Notes: generated from the letters alone by a model not told the origin. Positions 16,718 to 26,283 are shown, numbered from the stretch's first letter. The stretch: DNA of 64,000 bases from Bacteroidetes Order II. bacterium (GCA_016788705.1 JAEUSQ010000025.1:54272-118271); one strand, 5' to 3'. A program made the numbers and translations.

Positions 16718-17200
16718 TTAGACAGGTATTGCGTCTGGCACATGGCGTTGAGCAGGATCACCATGTTTTTTAAGGTATTGCAACCAAACCAGCACACCGC
16801 CAGCAGTCATTAGAATGAACAAGATTAAGATGGCAATATTAATCATCAGTGTTCGCATCTGGACTCGTGCGATGTCATCCATAATCACTTCTTCGCCGGT
16901 ACCGGGTAGGACATGGACGGGCATTTCGTTTAAGGTTCTTTTGCCAAGTGTATATACCCAAGCCGCCGGGATGGTCATTTTTTTTACCAAAACCCCGCCA
17001 TCTTTTAGGGGAACCTCCAATTCAACCAATCCATGTGATTGGGCCACCATATCCTTGACTTCTAAGTTTCGTACCTTGGCCATCGTAGAAAAGCCGCTGT
17101 TAAGCGTATTCTGCATACTTATGGCAATGTAGGATTGATGGACCAATAGGGCGAAGAGTGCGCCTGGAATCAGCCAAAAATATTTAGTAAACTTCGTCAT
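16718..17200 (-). CDS. Conserved hypothetical two-TM membrane protein
   Basis: I do not recognise a family. The 160-residue protein has a first hydrophobic helix at about residues 9-28 (FWLIPGALFALLVHQSYIAI) and a second at about 118-140 (LMINIAILILFILMTAGGVLVWL). About 90 residues lie between them, probably in the periplasm, with short runs such as HGLVELEVPLKDGG that suggest beta structure. The C-terminal tail is short and soluble. It is transcribed leftward ahead of the YtxH and bacilliredoxin genes. Its length and clean start next to other genes support it as real. Confidence 0.6.
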   Translation of the reverse strand: MTKFTKYFWLIPGALFALLVHQSYIAISMQNTLNSGFSTMAKVRNLEVKDMVAQSHGLVELEVPLKDGGVLVKKMTIPAAWVYTLGKRTLNEMPVHVLPGTGEEVIMDDIARVQMRTLMINIAILILFILMTAGGVLVWLQYLKKHGDPAQRHVPDAIPV

Positions 17201-17268
17201 AAAAAAAACGTTCGGATGAAAAAGTCCAAACGCTTTTGAAAAATTACGGTTCTGCCTTCATACGCTTC

Positions 17269-17988
17269 TCATTGAATACGTTTAACCGAGCCAGATCCAT
17301 CCACATCTTTCGCGATTTGGGGATTTCCTCGGTATGAGACCGTTCCTGATCCTCCCAAGTCAATATCCAAATACCGTTTTGCCCAAATTTCTATTTGCCC
17401 AGAGCCGGAAAGATTGGCGCGGCCATCGGTAATCTGGAGGTTGCGGGCCATAATGGTACCCGATCCAGAAAGGTGGAGGTCGCCGGAATCCACATTACCG
17501 CTTCCAAACTGAACTTGTCCGGAACCGGAAAGTTGAAGTTGTAGGTCGCGAACGGCGATTTTCTCGATTAGCACGTCTGACGATCCGGAAAGATTCACAT
17601 CCAATCGGGGGTTACGGATGAGACCTTTTACTTCAACATCTCCGGAGCCACTCATGTCTAATTTTTCCAAGAGCGGGAGTTTAATGCGAATTTTAAGTGG
17701 ATCCTTTTTTGAATTCCAATTAAAATACTGTTGTTTATTGCGTATGTATAAAGTTTTATTAGAGACTTCAGTTGTGATTTTAGCGGTAGTTGCAGGATTT
17801 CCTTCCACTTCCACGCTAAAACGATCACTCAAGTAGATATAGACATCACCCGCTGTTTCAAAAGAAATGGCTTTGAAGTCTGTGTGGTTTCGTTTGTCGG
17901 TTACCCAAGTTCCGTTTTGCGCTGAAACGAAATTTGCAGACAACAGGAGGGTAAATGTTAAGCTACTTAAGAACATTCGCAGATTCAT
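17269..17988 (-). CDS. DUF2807 (head GIN domain) secreted protein
   Basis: This 239-residue exported protein has a signal peptide (MNLRMFLSSLTFTLLLSANFVSA) and one DUF2807 domain, annotated as putative auto-transporter adhesin head GIN. The domain is a right-handed beta-helix built of short strands punctuated by SGSG turns. The repeats SGSGDVEVKG, SGSSDVLIEK, SGSGQVQFGSG, SGSGTIMARN, SGSGQIEIWA and GSGTVSYRG are easily seen. Such proteins are common in Bacteroidota and have no established function. It is a likely single-gene unit or the first gene of the leftward cluster. Confidence 0.85.
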   Translation of the reverse strand: MNLRMFLSSLTFTLLLSANFVSAQNGTWVTDKRNHTDFKAISFETAGDVYIYLSDRFSVEVEGNPATTAKITTEVSNKTLYIRNKQQYFNWNSKKDPLKIRIKLPLLEKLDMSGSGDVEVKGLIRNPRLDVNLSGSSDVLIEKIAVRDLQLQLSGSGQVQFGSGNVDSGDLHLSGSGTIMARNLQITDGRANLSGSGQIEIWAKRYLDIDLGGSGTVSYRGNPQIAKDVDGSGSVKRIQ

Positions 17989-18054
17989 ATAGGTTGGGTT
18001 TTAGAATGAATGGTAATTTGCCAACTAACGGTTGGGAATCTAAATTGGTTACAT

Positions 18055-18555
18055 TTATCCCAAAAAAAGAAATGGCTTCCACTCATCCTCTAATTGTCCC
18101 ACAAAATCGCGGATAAACATTACATGACTTGGTCGAAAGGGCTTGTTATGCAAAAGGAGTCCTGCTTCTTCGGGTGTCCGGTTGCCTTTTCGGTTGTTGC
18201 AGGGCATACATGCGGTTACTAAATTTTCCCATACATCTTGCCCACCTCTTGAACGAGGAAGTACATGGTCTATGGTGAGCCGATGGGTTGCGCCACAATA
18301 TTGACACCGAAAACCGTCTCTCCGAAGCACATTTTTGCGTGATAAGATGACATTTCGGTACGGTACCGAAACATATCTCCGTAAGCGAATAATACTGGGG
18401 TAGGGGAAAGCAAAGGCCGAGGCACGAATTTGTCGCTTTGGTTTTTCTGTGACCAATTCTGCTTTTTCTAACAAAACAAGGGTAACTGCCCGTTGAACAC
18501 TGCTCACCCCGATGGGGCGATAATCCTGATTCAGGATCAACACATGTCCGTTCAT
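18055..18555 (-). CDS. HNH endonuclease domain protein
   Basis: This 166-residue cytosolic protein has a C-terminal HNH nuclease fold: CQYCG, then TIDHVLPRSRGGQDVWENLVTAC, then CMPCNNRKGNRTPEEAG. These give the two zinc-binding CxxC pairs and the catalytic His of the DHxxPxSxGG motif. The N-terminal part (VLILNQDYRPIGVSSVQRAVTL) is conserved in this widespread stand-alone family, often found outside mobile elements and of unclear duty. I chose the ATG at 18555 because a strong ribosome site (AAGGAGGG) lies just upstream; a start at 18630 would add a hydrophobic stretch not seen in the family. No partner methylase is nearby. Confidence 0.85.
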   Translation of the reverse strand: MNGHVLILNQDYRPIGVSSVQRAVTLVLLEKAELVTEKPKRQIRASAFAFPYPSIIRLRRYVSVPYRNVILSRKNVLRRDGFRCQYCGATHRLTIDHVLPRSRGGQDVWENLVTACMPCNNRKGNRTPEEAGLLLHNKPFRPSHVMFIRDFVGQLEDEWKPFLFLG

Positions 18556-18805
18556 GCAAGCCCTCCTTATTTGTGGTATGTTTTGCAAGAACAGAATAAT
18601 ACGGCAAAAAATACAAAACCGCATCATCAAGATTGCTTTACCATTTTATCACATCCTAAGGAGGGTTATTTCATGGATTTTCGGACATTATGGCCTGTCA
18701 AAACGTGTACCTTATGGCATACAGGTTATCGGGAATAGGTGAAAAGCCAAACCCAAAGCCGGTATCGTCTTTATTATATTAAGCCCTCCATCTTGTCAAA
18801 AATTT

Positions 18806-19735
18806 ATGATCGAAGTTCTGTCGCTATCAAAACGGTATGGAAGCGATCTGGCTGTGCAAGACCTTTCCTTCACGATCCCTAAAGGCCAAGTTCTGGGTTT
18901 TTTGGGGCCTAATGGAGCGGGTAAAACCACAACCATGAAAATGCTTACGTGTTTTTTACCGCCTACGTCCGGAGATGCCCAAATCAACGGGTTAAGCATT
19001 CTGGAACACGGGTTGCAAATTCGGCAGCAAATTGGATATTTGCCAGAGCAAAACCCGCTGTATGAAGACATGAATGTGTTTGATTACCTCCACTATACAG
19101 CCCGGATGCGTGGCGTCGAAAAAACAGCGGTACGGAGTTGTGTCATTGAGTATGCCGGAAGATGTGGGCTAAAAGAGGTGCTTCATAAACAAATTGGAAC
19201 CCTTTCCAAAGGGTTTAAACAGCGGGTTGGATTGGCGCAAGCGCTCCTGCACGATCCAGCTATACTTGTTTTGGACGAGCCGACATCGGGCCTCGACCCT
19301 AATCAGAAAGGGGAAATCTTAGACCTGATCCGGCATCTGGGTGATGAAAAAACCGTGATCCTTTCTACACATATTCTTTCGGAAGTAGAGGCAATTTGTG
19401 AACGTGCTCTAATTATTTCCGGTGGCAAATTAGTGGCAGATGGCAGTATGGCCGAATTAAAAACGGCATTTTCGGGCGGTCAGCGTATTCGTCTGGGCAT
19501 TTTGAATGGTATTACAGAAAAGGTACTGCCCGCATTCGGTGCTGTCGGAGGGTTGACAGTCCAAGAGACCGCTTGGCAAGGGAACACCCTTTTGTTGACA
19601 CTCACGTATGAGTCGGATGCCGAAATACGCCCGGAACTCTTTCGGTTGGCGGTAGATCAGGAATGGATATTGACGGAGTTATATCGGGAAAAGGTCAACT
19701 TAGAAGACGTTTTCCGGCAAGTCACCACCCTTTAA
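18806..19735 (+). CDS. gldA: ABC transporter ATP-binding protein, GldA-like
   Basis: This is a 309-residue ATPase with Walker A LGPNGAGKTTTMKML, signature LSKGFKQRVGLAQAL, Walker B ILVLDEPTSGLDPNQ and H-loop LSTHI. A C-terminal extension of about 90 residues is typical of ABC-2 exporter ATPases. It is followed by an ABC-2 permease and a GldG-type protein in the order seen for gliding-motility genes gldA, gldF and gldG of Bacteroidota. In Flavobacterium this transporter is linked to gliding. In other Bacteroidota and in proteobacterial NosF-like versions it exports other things, so gliding is not proven here. Confidence 0.85.
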   Translation: MIEVLSLSKRYGSDLAVQDLSFTIPKGQVLGFLGPNGAGKTTTMKMLTCFLPPTSGDAQINGLSILEHGLQIRQQIGYLPEQNPLYEDMNVFDYLHYTARMRGVEKTAVRSCVIEYAGRCGLKEVLHKQIGTLSKGFKQRVGLAQALLHDPAILVLDEPTSGLDPNQKGEILDLIRHLGDEKTVILSTHILSEVEAICERALIISGGKLVADGSMAELKTAFSGGQRIRLGILNGITEKVLPAFGAVGGLTVQETAWQGNTLLLTLTYESDAEIRPELFRLAVDQEWILTELYREKVNLEDVFRQVTTL

Positions 19736-19747
19736 TCATTAATTTGA

Positions 19748-20473
19748 ATGGCTATGTTGCACAAGATTTCCCAAAGCTGGCTCATTACCCGTCGTGAACT
19801 AAAAGCCTACTTCGACGGACTAACAGGCTATGTGGTATTGGGCTTTTTTTTACTGATAACTGGTTGGTTTTTTGGTAATGGTTTGTTTTTAAACAATATA
19901 GCGTCTGTTCAACAAGTATTTGACATGACTCCACTCTTGTTTATGTTTTTTGTGCCAGCCCTGACAATGGGGGCTTTTGCCGAAGAACGTCGGAGTGGTA
20001 CCTTAGAATTGCTTCTGACGATGCCCATTCGCGATTCGCAGGTGATTCTGGCCAAGTTGTTAACGGCGACGGTCTTGTGTCTAATTGCCATTTCCCTAAC
20101 GCTTTTGTATGTTCTAATTGTTTCTGCACTGGGTAACATGGACGCTGGCGCAACCACTGCGGGCTATATTGGCATGGCACTTTATGGCCTGTTATGCTCG
20201 GCAATCGGTATCTATGCGTCCAGCCTTACGCGTAACCAAATTGTAGCGTATTTATTGGGCTTTGTAATCCTTCTTGCCTTGTTCTTATTAGATAAATCTG
20301 CACCATTATTACCTGCTTGGTTGGGAACTATTGTAGAATATCTGGGAGCAGATTATCATTATAACAACCTTTTACGTGGGGTTTTAGATACCCGCGACCT
20401 CTTATATTACATCTCTCTTATTTTGTTTTTTGGTCTATTGACTGCCCATAATATTGGAAAAAGAGACGCATAA
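19748..20473 (+). CDS. gldF: ABC-2 permease, GldF-like
   Basis: This 241-residue permease has six predicted membrane segments, including YVVLGFFLLITGWFFGNGLF (about residues 30-50), LLFMFFVPALTMGAF, VLCLIAISLTLLYVLIVSAL, IGMALYGLLCSAIGIYAS, IVAYLLGFVILLALFLL and a last one near 220-235. The block MGAFAEERRSGTLELLLTMPIRDSQVILAKLL is the conserved cytosolic loop of ABC-2 permeases in the GldF/NosY group. It starts 12 bases after the ATPase and is followed by the GldG-like gene, forming one operon. Confidence 0.85.
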   Translation: MAMLHKISQSWLITRRELKAYFDGLTGYVVLGFFLLITGWFFGNGLFLNNIASVQQVFDMTPLLFMFFVPALTMGAFAEERRSGTLELLLTMPIRDSQVILAKLLTATVLCLIAISLTLLYVLIVSALGNMDAGATTAGYIGMALYGLLCSAIGIYASSLTRNQIVAYLLGFVILLALFLLDKSAPLLPAWLGTIVEYLGADYHYNNLLRGVLDTRDLLYYISLILFFGLLTAHNIGKRDA

Positions 20474-20486
20474 AATTGGTTGTCCT

Positions 20487-21998
20487 ATGTTGAAAATAAT
20501 ACAAAGCCTTACTTCTAAAATCTCCTTGGTATTGGCAGGTGCTATTTTGGTGGTGATAAACCTGATTGGTGTAAATTGGTTTGGACGTCTGGATTTAACA
20601 GACGATCAAGTTTTTACCCTCGCGCCTTCATCTATATCGCTGGTTCAAAAACTCAAAGACCCTGTAACCGTCAAGGTGTATTTTACCGATAACTTGCCCG
20701 CGCCATATAGCGCCAATCGGCGGTTATTACGGGATAAATTGAATGAATACAGGGCCTATGGTGGACAAAAATTCCAATACCAGTTCCATAGTCCTGATGA
20801 CGAAAAAGACAAAAAAGCCGCCAATGAAGCAGGTGTTCTACCCATACAGGTACAGGTAATGGAGAACGACGCACTCCAAATCAAGAATGCGTACATGGGC
20901 CTGACCATTTCTTATGGGGGAAAAAAGGAAGTCTTACCCGTAATTCAGGACTTATCTAATCTGGAGTACGACCTTTCTACGGCTATCCGCAAATTGTCTT
21001 CCGAAAACCTACCGAAGATTGGTTTTCTAACCGGACACGGGGAGCCCAACCCGGATGAAGTGATGCGTTTTTGGAAACAAGGGCTGGATAAGAGCTATAC
21101 CACCCTTCAAGTTCAGGTTGATTCTACGGGGCAACTATCTGAAAAGCCGGATGTTTTGATGGTCATTGCACCCACGTCACCATTGCCTGCATCGGCCATT
21201 AATGCGCTCGACGACTTCATCATGCAGGGGGGGAAAGCAGGTTTCTTCTTGAACCGCATCAATGCCAGTATTCAAACAGGCGTGGCGGATCCTTTTGAAT
21301 CCGGATTAGAAACCCTCTTCGAGAAATATGGTATCGGACTCCAGCCTAATTTGGTGCAGGATCGTCAGAGTGCTCCTATTTCTGCGCAAAATGGACCGTT
21401 TACCATGCAGATTCCTTATACATTTTTGCCTATCGTTACCAAATTTAATGCCCATCCTGTAACTGAAGGCGTACGAGAAATGTTGTTACCTTTTGTTAGC
21501 ACGATTGATTTGGGCAAAAAGGGGAAAGGTATTCAGGCGACGCCCCTACTGTTCTCTTCTGCAAACAGCTCGGTTCAGAAAACGGTGTTTAATATTCAAC
21601 CAGATCCGAACGCAACCCCCAATCCTGTACTAACCGGAGGGCCTTATGTACTGGCTGCTGCCTATGAAGGCCGTTTTCCGAGCGCAATTATATCTGGAAA
21701 AACCAGTAAGCCTACGCGTATTTTGGCTGTTGGAGATGGAGATTTTATGAATGAAGGAGTTGTGGGACAGCCACCCGATGGCAGCCTGATTTTTGCCATG
21801 AATACCATAGATTGGCTTTTACAGGATCAAACATTGGCATCCATCCGAAGTAAACAACTCGCTCCGCGTCCATTAGACCAAGTAAGTGATGGGACGAAGG
21901 GTGCGATTAAGTGGTTTGCGATTTTGTTTCCGTCGTTGTTGGTGGCAGGTTTGGGTTTTTTCCGCTGGCGAATGCGAAAAAATATTCGATATACTTAG
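20487..21998 (+). CDS. gldG: GldG-like ABC transporter-associated protein
   Basis: This 503-residue protein has an N-terminal TM helix (LVLAGAILVVINLIGVNWF), a long extracytoplasmic domain and a C-terminal TM helix (AIKWFAILFPSLLVAGLGFF). The segment DLTDDQVFTLAPSSISLVQKLKDPVTVKVYF is the hallmark of the Gldg_ABC_transp family. GFLTGHGEP and the AVGDGDFMNEG block near the end are also typical. It completes a three-gene exporter with the GldA- and GldF-like genes. I start at the ATG at 20487; an upstream TTG at 20454 would overlap the permease gene. The substrate is unknown. Confidence 0.85.
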   Translation: MLKIIQSLTSKISLVLAGAILVVINLIGVNWFGRLDLTDDQVFTLAPSSISLVQKLKDPVTVKVYFTDNLPAPYSANRRLLRDKLNEYRAYGGQKFQYQFHSPDDEKDKKAANEAGVLPIQVQVMENDALQIKNAYMGLTISYGGKKEVLPVIQDLSNLEYDLSTAIRKLSSENLPKIGFLTGHGEPNPDEVMRFWKQGLDKSYTTLQVQVDSTGQLSEKPDVLMVIAPTSPLPASAINALDDFIMQGGKAGFFLNRINASIQTGVADPFESGLETLFEKYGIGLQPNLVQDRQSAPISAQNGPFTMQIPYTFLPIVTKFNAHPVTEGVREMLLPFVSTIDLGKKGKGIQATPLLFSSANSSVQKTVFNIQPDPNATPNPVLTGGPYVLAAAYEGRFPSAIISGKTSKPTRILAVGDGDFMNEGVVGQPPDGSLIFAMNTIDWLLQDQTLASIRSKQLAPRPLDQVSDGTKGAIKWFAILFPSLLVAGLGFFRWRMRKNIRYT

Positions 21999-22034
21999 GT
22001 TTTTATCCAAACAGGGTGATGAGCAGGAAAATAT

Positions 22035-22595
22035 TCAGATGATGCCCATTAGTCTGGCTTTGAAAATAGCGGCTTGATATACCGCATGGATTACTTTTCC
22101 CTCCATTGCCCACTCGAAAAGAATATCGGGCGCAATGGCATGAATGTGTAAGGATTCGGTTGCTTCGGTTTGTGGCTCAGATACTTTCTTTGCCTTCCGT
22201 GCTACAAATAGATGGCCTTGGTTGGTTTGTTTCACCGGTTCCGGAAAACAGGTCATGAGCGGTTGCCACGCCTCTGCAACATACCCCGTTTCTTCGAGTA
22301 GTTCTCGTTGGGCGGCTTCGAATGGGGTTTCGCCCGCATCCACCATCCCAGCAGGGAATTCGATACTGCTTAAAGCTGCACCATGCCGATACTGGGTTAC
22401 GGTGAGAATATGACCCTCCTCTGTAATACACAAGACGCCACTCCAATCCGCATATTCCATCACCATATAATCCAAAATTTCTGCCCCGTTTGGTAACCGA
22501 ACATGGTCTTGCCGGAGGTTGCCATGTTTAGACTCGTACCAATATTTCCGTTTAAGCAGCGTCCATACGCCTGCCAAGGCCGTAAAGTGTTCCAT
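22035..22595 (-). CDS. Nudix hydrolase (ADP-ribose pyrophosphatase-like)
   Basis: This 186-residue soluble enzyme hydrolyses nucleoside diphosphates linked to another moiety. The Nudix box runs from the G of AGMVDAGETPFEAAQRELLEETGY, with RELLEETG giving the metal-binding REUXEEXG core. The upstream IEFPAG and the block RHGAALSSIEFP resemble the ADP-ribose pyrophosphatase branch. It follows a small unknown gene on the same strand with only five bases between them, so they are probably co-transcribed. It converges with the GldG-like gene. Confidence 0.88.
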   Translation of the reverse strand: MEHFTALAGVWTLLKRKYWYESKHGNLRQDHVRLPNGAEILDYMVMEYADWSGVLCITEEGHILTVTQYRHGAALSSIEFPAGMVDAGETPFEAAQRELLEETGYVAEAWQPLMTCFPEPVKQTNQGHLFVARKAKKVSEPQTEATESLHIHAIAPDILFEWAMEGKVIHAVYQAAIFKARLMGII

Positions 22596-22600
22596 AAGGC

Positions 22601-22825
22601 TTAATCTCTTCTGAACCGCATCCGGTTATGGTCTCGAATATAGCCAATGATCTCTTGCTCTAAGGTAATGGCCTGCCAGCCATGTATATCTGAGCGGTCT
22701 TGTATTTCGAAGCACGACGCCTCGTTTTCGGGCCAATATGACAAAAGTGCTTCTTGTTTCGATCGGGCGCGAACAAGCCCACGAAAGGGCGTAGGCTGCA
22801 TTAGGTTTAATTCAAATTGAGGCAT
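22601..22825 (-). CDS. Small conserved hypothetical protein upstream of Nudix gene
   Basis: I do not recognise this protein. It has 74 residues from the ATG at 22825, or 88 from an upstream ATG at 22867. It is soluble, with a mixed beta/alpha look (PQFELNLMQPTPFRGLVRARSKQEALLSYWPENE) and a charged end (RDHNRMRFRRD). It sits five bases ahead of the Nudix gene in the same direction, the main support for its being real and for a shared transcript. No function is proposed. Confidence 0.5.
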   Translation of the reverse strand: MPQFELNLMQPTPFRGLVRARSKQEALLSYWPENEASCFEIQDRSDIHGWQAITLEQEIIGYIRDHNRMRFRRD

Positions 22826-23014
22826 GTAATATTCTGTTATTTGTTTAAATTGCCAAACAATGACCAAATAAAATTTTGTAGTCCGTTATATTGTCCAACC
22901 TAAAGCGGTATTTCTCCGAATTTCCGAATACATTGCGTTTTGGATGTAAACCGCACAAAATCCCGTTATTTTGGACCGAGTAGAAACGCTCTTTAACCTT
23001 AACCCCAATCCATT

Positions 23015-24142
23015 ATGGACCCTTTGATCCATCCTGTCGACGCGACTCCAACCGACTTTTTGCCCATTAATGGCACCGATTATGTGGAGTTTTATGTGGG
23101 CAATGCGAAGCAGGCTGCCCATTATTATCAAACCGCATTTGGTTTTCAGATGGAAGCATACCGTGGCCCAGAGACTGGTCATCGCGAATCTGTGACGTAT
23201 GTACTCCGCCAAGATAAGATTCGTTTCCTCTTTACAACAGCCCTTGATCCAGATCATTTTGTGGCGAAGCATGCCCATTTGCATGGTGATGGCGTCCGAG
23301 ACGTGGCTTTTTGGGTGGATGACGCCGAATACTCGTTCGCTACGACCGTGGGGCGTGGGGCCGTTCCGGTTCACGAACCCATTACTCTTCAAGACGAATT
23401 TGGCACGGTGGTGACTGCTGCCATACGTACTTATGGTGATACCATCCATACCTTTGTAGAACGAAAAGATTATGCAGGCCCTTTTATGCCAGGATTTGTG
23501 GCGCACCAAAATCCATATTTTGCGCCAACACCCATTGGCTTAAAATACGTTGATCATGTGGTCTGCAACCTTGAATTGGGCGAGATGAACACCTATGCAC
23601 AGTTTTATGCAAAGGTATTAGGTTTTAGGCAATTAGTCTCCTTCGATGACAAAGACATTTCCACTGAATACACTGCGTTGATGTCTAAGGTAATGTCTAA
23701 CGGGAACGAGCGGATCAAATTGCCAATTAATGAACCCGCAGCGGGCTTGAAAAAAAGTCAGATTGAGGAGTATTTAGAATTTTACAAAGGAGCTGGTGTT
23801 CAGCATATTGCGCTTGCCACCGATAACATCATTGAGACCGTAACGGCCATGCGGAGTCGGGGGATTGCGTTCTTACAGGTTCCAGGGGTTTATTATGATG
23901 AAGTGTTGGATCGGGTAGGGCAAATTGACGAAGACCTTGCCCCTTTGCGTGAACTGGGTATTCTGGTGGATCGCGACGACGAAGGGTATTTGTTGCAAAT
24001 TTTCACCAAGCCCGTAGAAGATCGTCCGACCGTTTTTTATGAAATTATTCAACGGAAAGGGGCGCGTTCTTTTGGTAAAGGCAACTTTAAAGCCCTTTTT
24101 GAGGCCATAGAACGTGAACAATCCTTACGCGGCAACCTTTAA
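23015..24142 (+). CDS. hppD: 4-hydroxyphenylpyruvate dioxygenase
   Basis: This 375-residue non-haem Fe(II) enzyme converts 4-hydroxyphenylpyruvate and O2 to homogentisate in tyrosine breakdown. It has two vicinal-oxygen-chelate halves. The iron ligands are His in KYVDHVVCN (near residue 182), His in GVQHIALATDN (near 262) and Glu in VFYEIIQRKGARSFGKGNFKALFE (near 342), and this last block is the strongest HPPD signature. Length and motif spacing match the family. It lies 23 bases before homogentisate dioxygenase, giving two consecutive pathway steps in one operon. Maleylacetoacetate isomerase and fumarylacetoacetase are not in this window. Confidence 0.96.
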   Translation: MDPLIHPVDATPTDFLPINGTDYVEFYVGNAKQAAHYYQTAFGFQMEAYRGPETGHRESVTYVLRQDKIRFLFTTALDPDHFVAKHAHLHGDGVRDVAFWVDDAEYSFATTVGRGAVPVHEPITLQDEFGTVVTAAIRTYGDTIHTFVERKDYAGPFMPGFVAHQNPYFAPTPIGLKYVDHVVCNLELGEMNTYAQFYAKVLGFRQLVSFDDKDISTEYTALMSKVMSNGNERIKLPINEPAAGLKKSQIEEYLEFYKGAGVQHIALATDNIIETVTAMRSRGIAFLQVPGVYYDEVLDRVGQIDEDLAPLRELGILVDRDDEGYLLQIFTKPVEDRPTVFYEIIQRKGARSFGKGNFKALFEAIEREQSLRGNL

Positions 24143-24165
24143 TACAATCGAAACAGGTTAATATT

Positions 24166-25335
24166 ATGCCCTTCTATCATCGTTTGGGAGATTTACCTTC
24201 CAAAAGACATATACAGTTTCGTAAACCCGATGGTGGTTTATACCAAGAAGAGGTTATTGGTGCTGAAGGCTTTAGCGGGATTTCATCCATTGCATACCAT
24301 TTATATCCGCCAACATTGGTGGATGCTGTCTTGCCACCCCTTGCGGCAAAAGTGGAATATGTGGATGATCCGGCGCTAAAACATCGGCACATCAAAGGCC
24401 ATGATTTCCAGCCTCATGGAGATTATTTGACGGGACGTGAATATATCATGGGAAATAATGATGTGAGGTTGGCACTTGTGGCCCCAACCGAGGACATGAA
24501 GGTGTTTTACCGAAATGCAGAGGCCGATGAAGTGGTTTTTGTTCATGAGGGAAGGGGGGTTTTGAAAAGTATGTTCGGTAATTTGGCGTTCAAGTCGGGA
24601 GATTACGTTCATATTCCGCGCACCATCACCCACCAATTTGTGTTTGACGCGGGCATTCAGCCGAGACTTCTGATCATCGAAGGAGTTGGAGAAATCCATT
24701 TCCCACGGCGATATCGCAATAAGTTTGGGCAATTATTGGAACACAGTCCATTTTGTGAGCGGGATATTCGCGTCCCAAAAGACTTAGTCTGCCACGATGA
24801 AACAGGGGCATTCGAGGTACAAATACGCAAAAATGGTTTTTTAAACCGTTTGATTTACCGTTATCACCCCTTCGATGTGGTAGGTTGGGATGGATATATG
24901 TATCCCTACGCTACGTCCATTCACGATTTTGAACCGATTACAGGCCGAATTCACCAGCCGCCACCTGTACACCAACATTTCGAAGGACATCATTTTGTCA
25001 TTTGTTCGTTTGTTCCCCGCCTGTTCGACTATCATCCAGCGGCCATTCCGGCGCCTTATAACCACTCCAATATAGATTCTGACGAGGTGCTGTTTTATGT
25101 GGATGGCGATTTTATGAGCCGCCGGGGCATCAATCGTGGTTCGTTCACCTTGCATCCAGGCGGGATTGCTCACGGACCCCATCCGGGAACCATAGAAGCC
25201 AGCATCGGAAAAAAGGAAACCCATGAATGGGCGGTTATGGTGGACACCTTCCGTCCGCTTCAACTGACCCAAACAGCACTCCTTTTGGAAGATCCGGTCT
25301 ATATGTTGTCTTGGCAGCCGGAACGCCATACATAA
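24166..25335 (+). CDS. hmgA: Homogentisate 1,2-dioxygenase
   Basis: This 389-residue cupin-type Fe(II) enzyme opens the ring of homogentisate to maleylacetoacetate. Conserved blocks are PPPVHQHFEGHHFVICSFVPR, YNHSNIDSDEVLFYVDGDFMSR (His and Glu ligands) and LHPGGIAHGPHPG (His ligand and substrate pocket). The protein is shorter than animal and proteobacterial enzymes (about 430-445 residues), a form often seen in Bacteroidota. It is directly downstream of hppD and is coupled to it functionally. It ends six bases from the stop of a convergent lipoprotein gene, leaving no room for a terminator. Confidence 0.95.
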   Translation: MPFYHRLGDLPSKRHIQFRKPDGGLYQEEVIGAEGFSGISSIAYHLYPPTLVDAVLPPLAAKVEYVDDPALKHRHIKGHDFQPHGDYLTGREYIMGNNDVRLALVAPTEDMKVFYRNAEADEVVFVHEGRGVLKSMFGNLAFKSGDYVHIPRTITHQFVFDAGIQPRLLIIEGVGEIHFPRRYRNKFGQLLEHSPFCERDIRVPKDLVCHDETGAFEVQIRKNGFLNRLIYRYHPFDVVGWDGYMYPYATSIHDFEPITGRIHQPPPVHQHFEGHHFVICSFVPRLFDYHPAAIPAPYNHSNIDSDEVLFYVDGDFMSRRGINRGSFTLHPGGIAHGPHPGTIEASIGKKETHEWAVMVDTFRPLQLTQTALLLEDPVYMLSWQPERHT

Positions 25336-25341
25336 ACTATT

Positions 25342-26283
25342 TTATTCCAATAATTTACGGAGGGAAAGGTCGGAATTGTTGTTTTTGCTCCAATAGTCTA
25401 AACGGGTGGTTTTCTTTCGGACAGCCTTGGTGAGAAGTGGGACCGCTTTTCCAAATCCATCTTGATAGTCTTCTGTCCAACCAAGAATGGCATAAGGCAT
25501 ATTCGGCTCGATGGCAATGCGAAGGATTCTTGGCTCTGGCTCGGTATAGGTCAGTTTATAAATACGCATGGGCGTTTGGCCAAACATGTCATCAGGGGCT
25601 TTCTCCCACTCGCCCACTGCATTGACTACCTTTTGTGTATGGTGGTGCAGCCGAGAAAATAACGTGGACGGGATGACCTGCATAGTGCCTGTGGGCAGTT
25701 GGTCTGGATTTAGCCGGAGTTTTGTCCATAGTTCGTCTTCCAACAAAACTTTGGGCAAGGTTCCGGTTTCATCTCCTTCGGACTCGAAGTAGGAAAGGCC
25801 CCGAAAGGAATATTGGTTAGGTAGTAAATTATATTGCATGAACACATGACCGCACCACTCCTGCACACTGGTCGTAACTTTTAGGCTGGAGGTACCTTGA
25901 AGAGGGGTGAAAACCGACGTCATCAGGCTATAGGGATAAATTCCGGTTTGAAATTTTTTGACAAGGTTCAGTTTTAAAACGGGCATACGGTCTGTGCCAG
26001 CGGATTCGGGGCGGTCTAATTTTACTTGTTTGCGGGCCGAGAAATCTTCTGTAACAAAAATGGTAACGGCTTCCCCTTGTCTGATTTCGCCATACCGCGC
26101 TTGTTCTAAGTGATAAGCGGTTAATTCGGCTTTTCCGTCAAACCAATGGGCATTCCATTGGGGTGTGGTAGTGCTTTCTGTTTCTGTAACCGCCTTTGCT
26201 CTTTGTGATACGGGGTTCGTCATGGGCGCATTGTCTTGATGGCAACCCAATAGCAAAGAAATAAAAAATAAATACTTATACAT
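25342..26283 (-). CDS. Secreted lipoprotein of unknown function (Bacteroidota family)
   Basis: This 313-residue protein has a lipoprotein signal peptide (MYKYLFFISLLLGC, with Cys14 as the lipidation site). The segment KAELTAYHLEQARYGEIRQGEAVTIFVTEDFSARKQVKLD resembles a widespread Bacteroidota family that is sometimes wrongly labelled septum formation inhibitor Maf. It has nothing in common with true Maf, which is encoded at 6911. No catalytic motif is visible. The sequence is rich in beta-type stretches, and it probably sits on a membrane facing the periplasm. The next upstream gene on this strand is the polyferredoxin protein, 17 bases away, so they may be co-transcribed. Confidence 0.65.
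   Translation of the reverse strand: MYKYLFFISLLLGCHQDNAPMTNPVSQRAKAVTETESTTTPQWNAHWFDGKAELTAYHLEQARYGEIRQGEAVTIFVTEDFSARKQVKLDRPESAGTDRMPVLKLNLVKKFQTGIYPYSLMTSVFTPLQGTSSLKVTTSVQEWCGHVFMQYNLLPNQYSFRGLSYFESEGDETGTLPKVLLEDELWTKLRLNPDQLPTGTMQVIPSTLFSRLHHHTQKVVNAVGEWEKAPDDMFGQTPMRIYKLTYTEPEPRILRIAIEPNMPYAILGWTEDYQDGFGKAVPLLTKAVRKKTTRLDYWSKNNNSDLSLRKLLE

Noticed and set aside
25342..26283. Annotation as septum formation inhibitor Maf
   Set aside because: The lipoprotein has none of the Maf motifs, and the true Maf is at 6911-7513; the label seems to be a database misnomer for this family.
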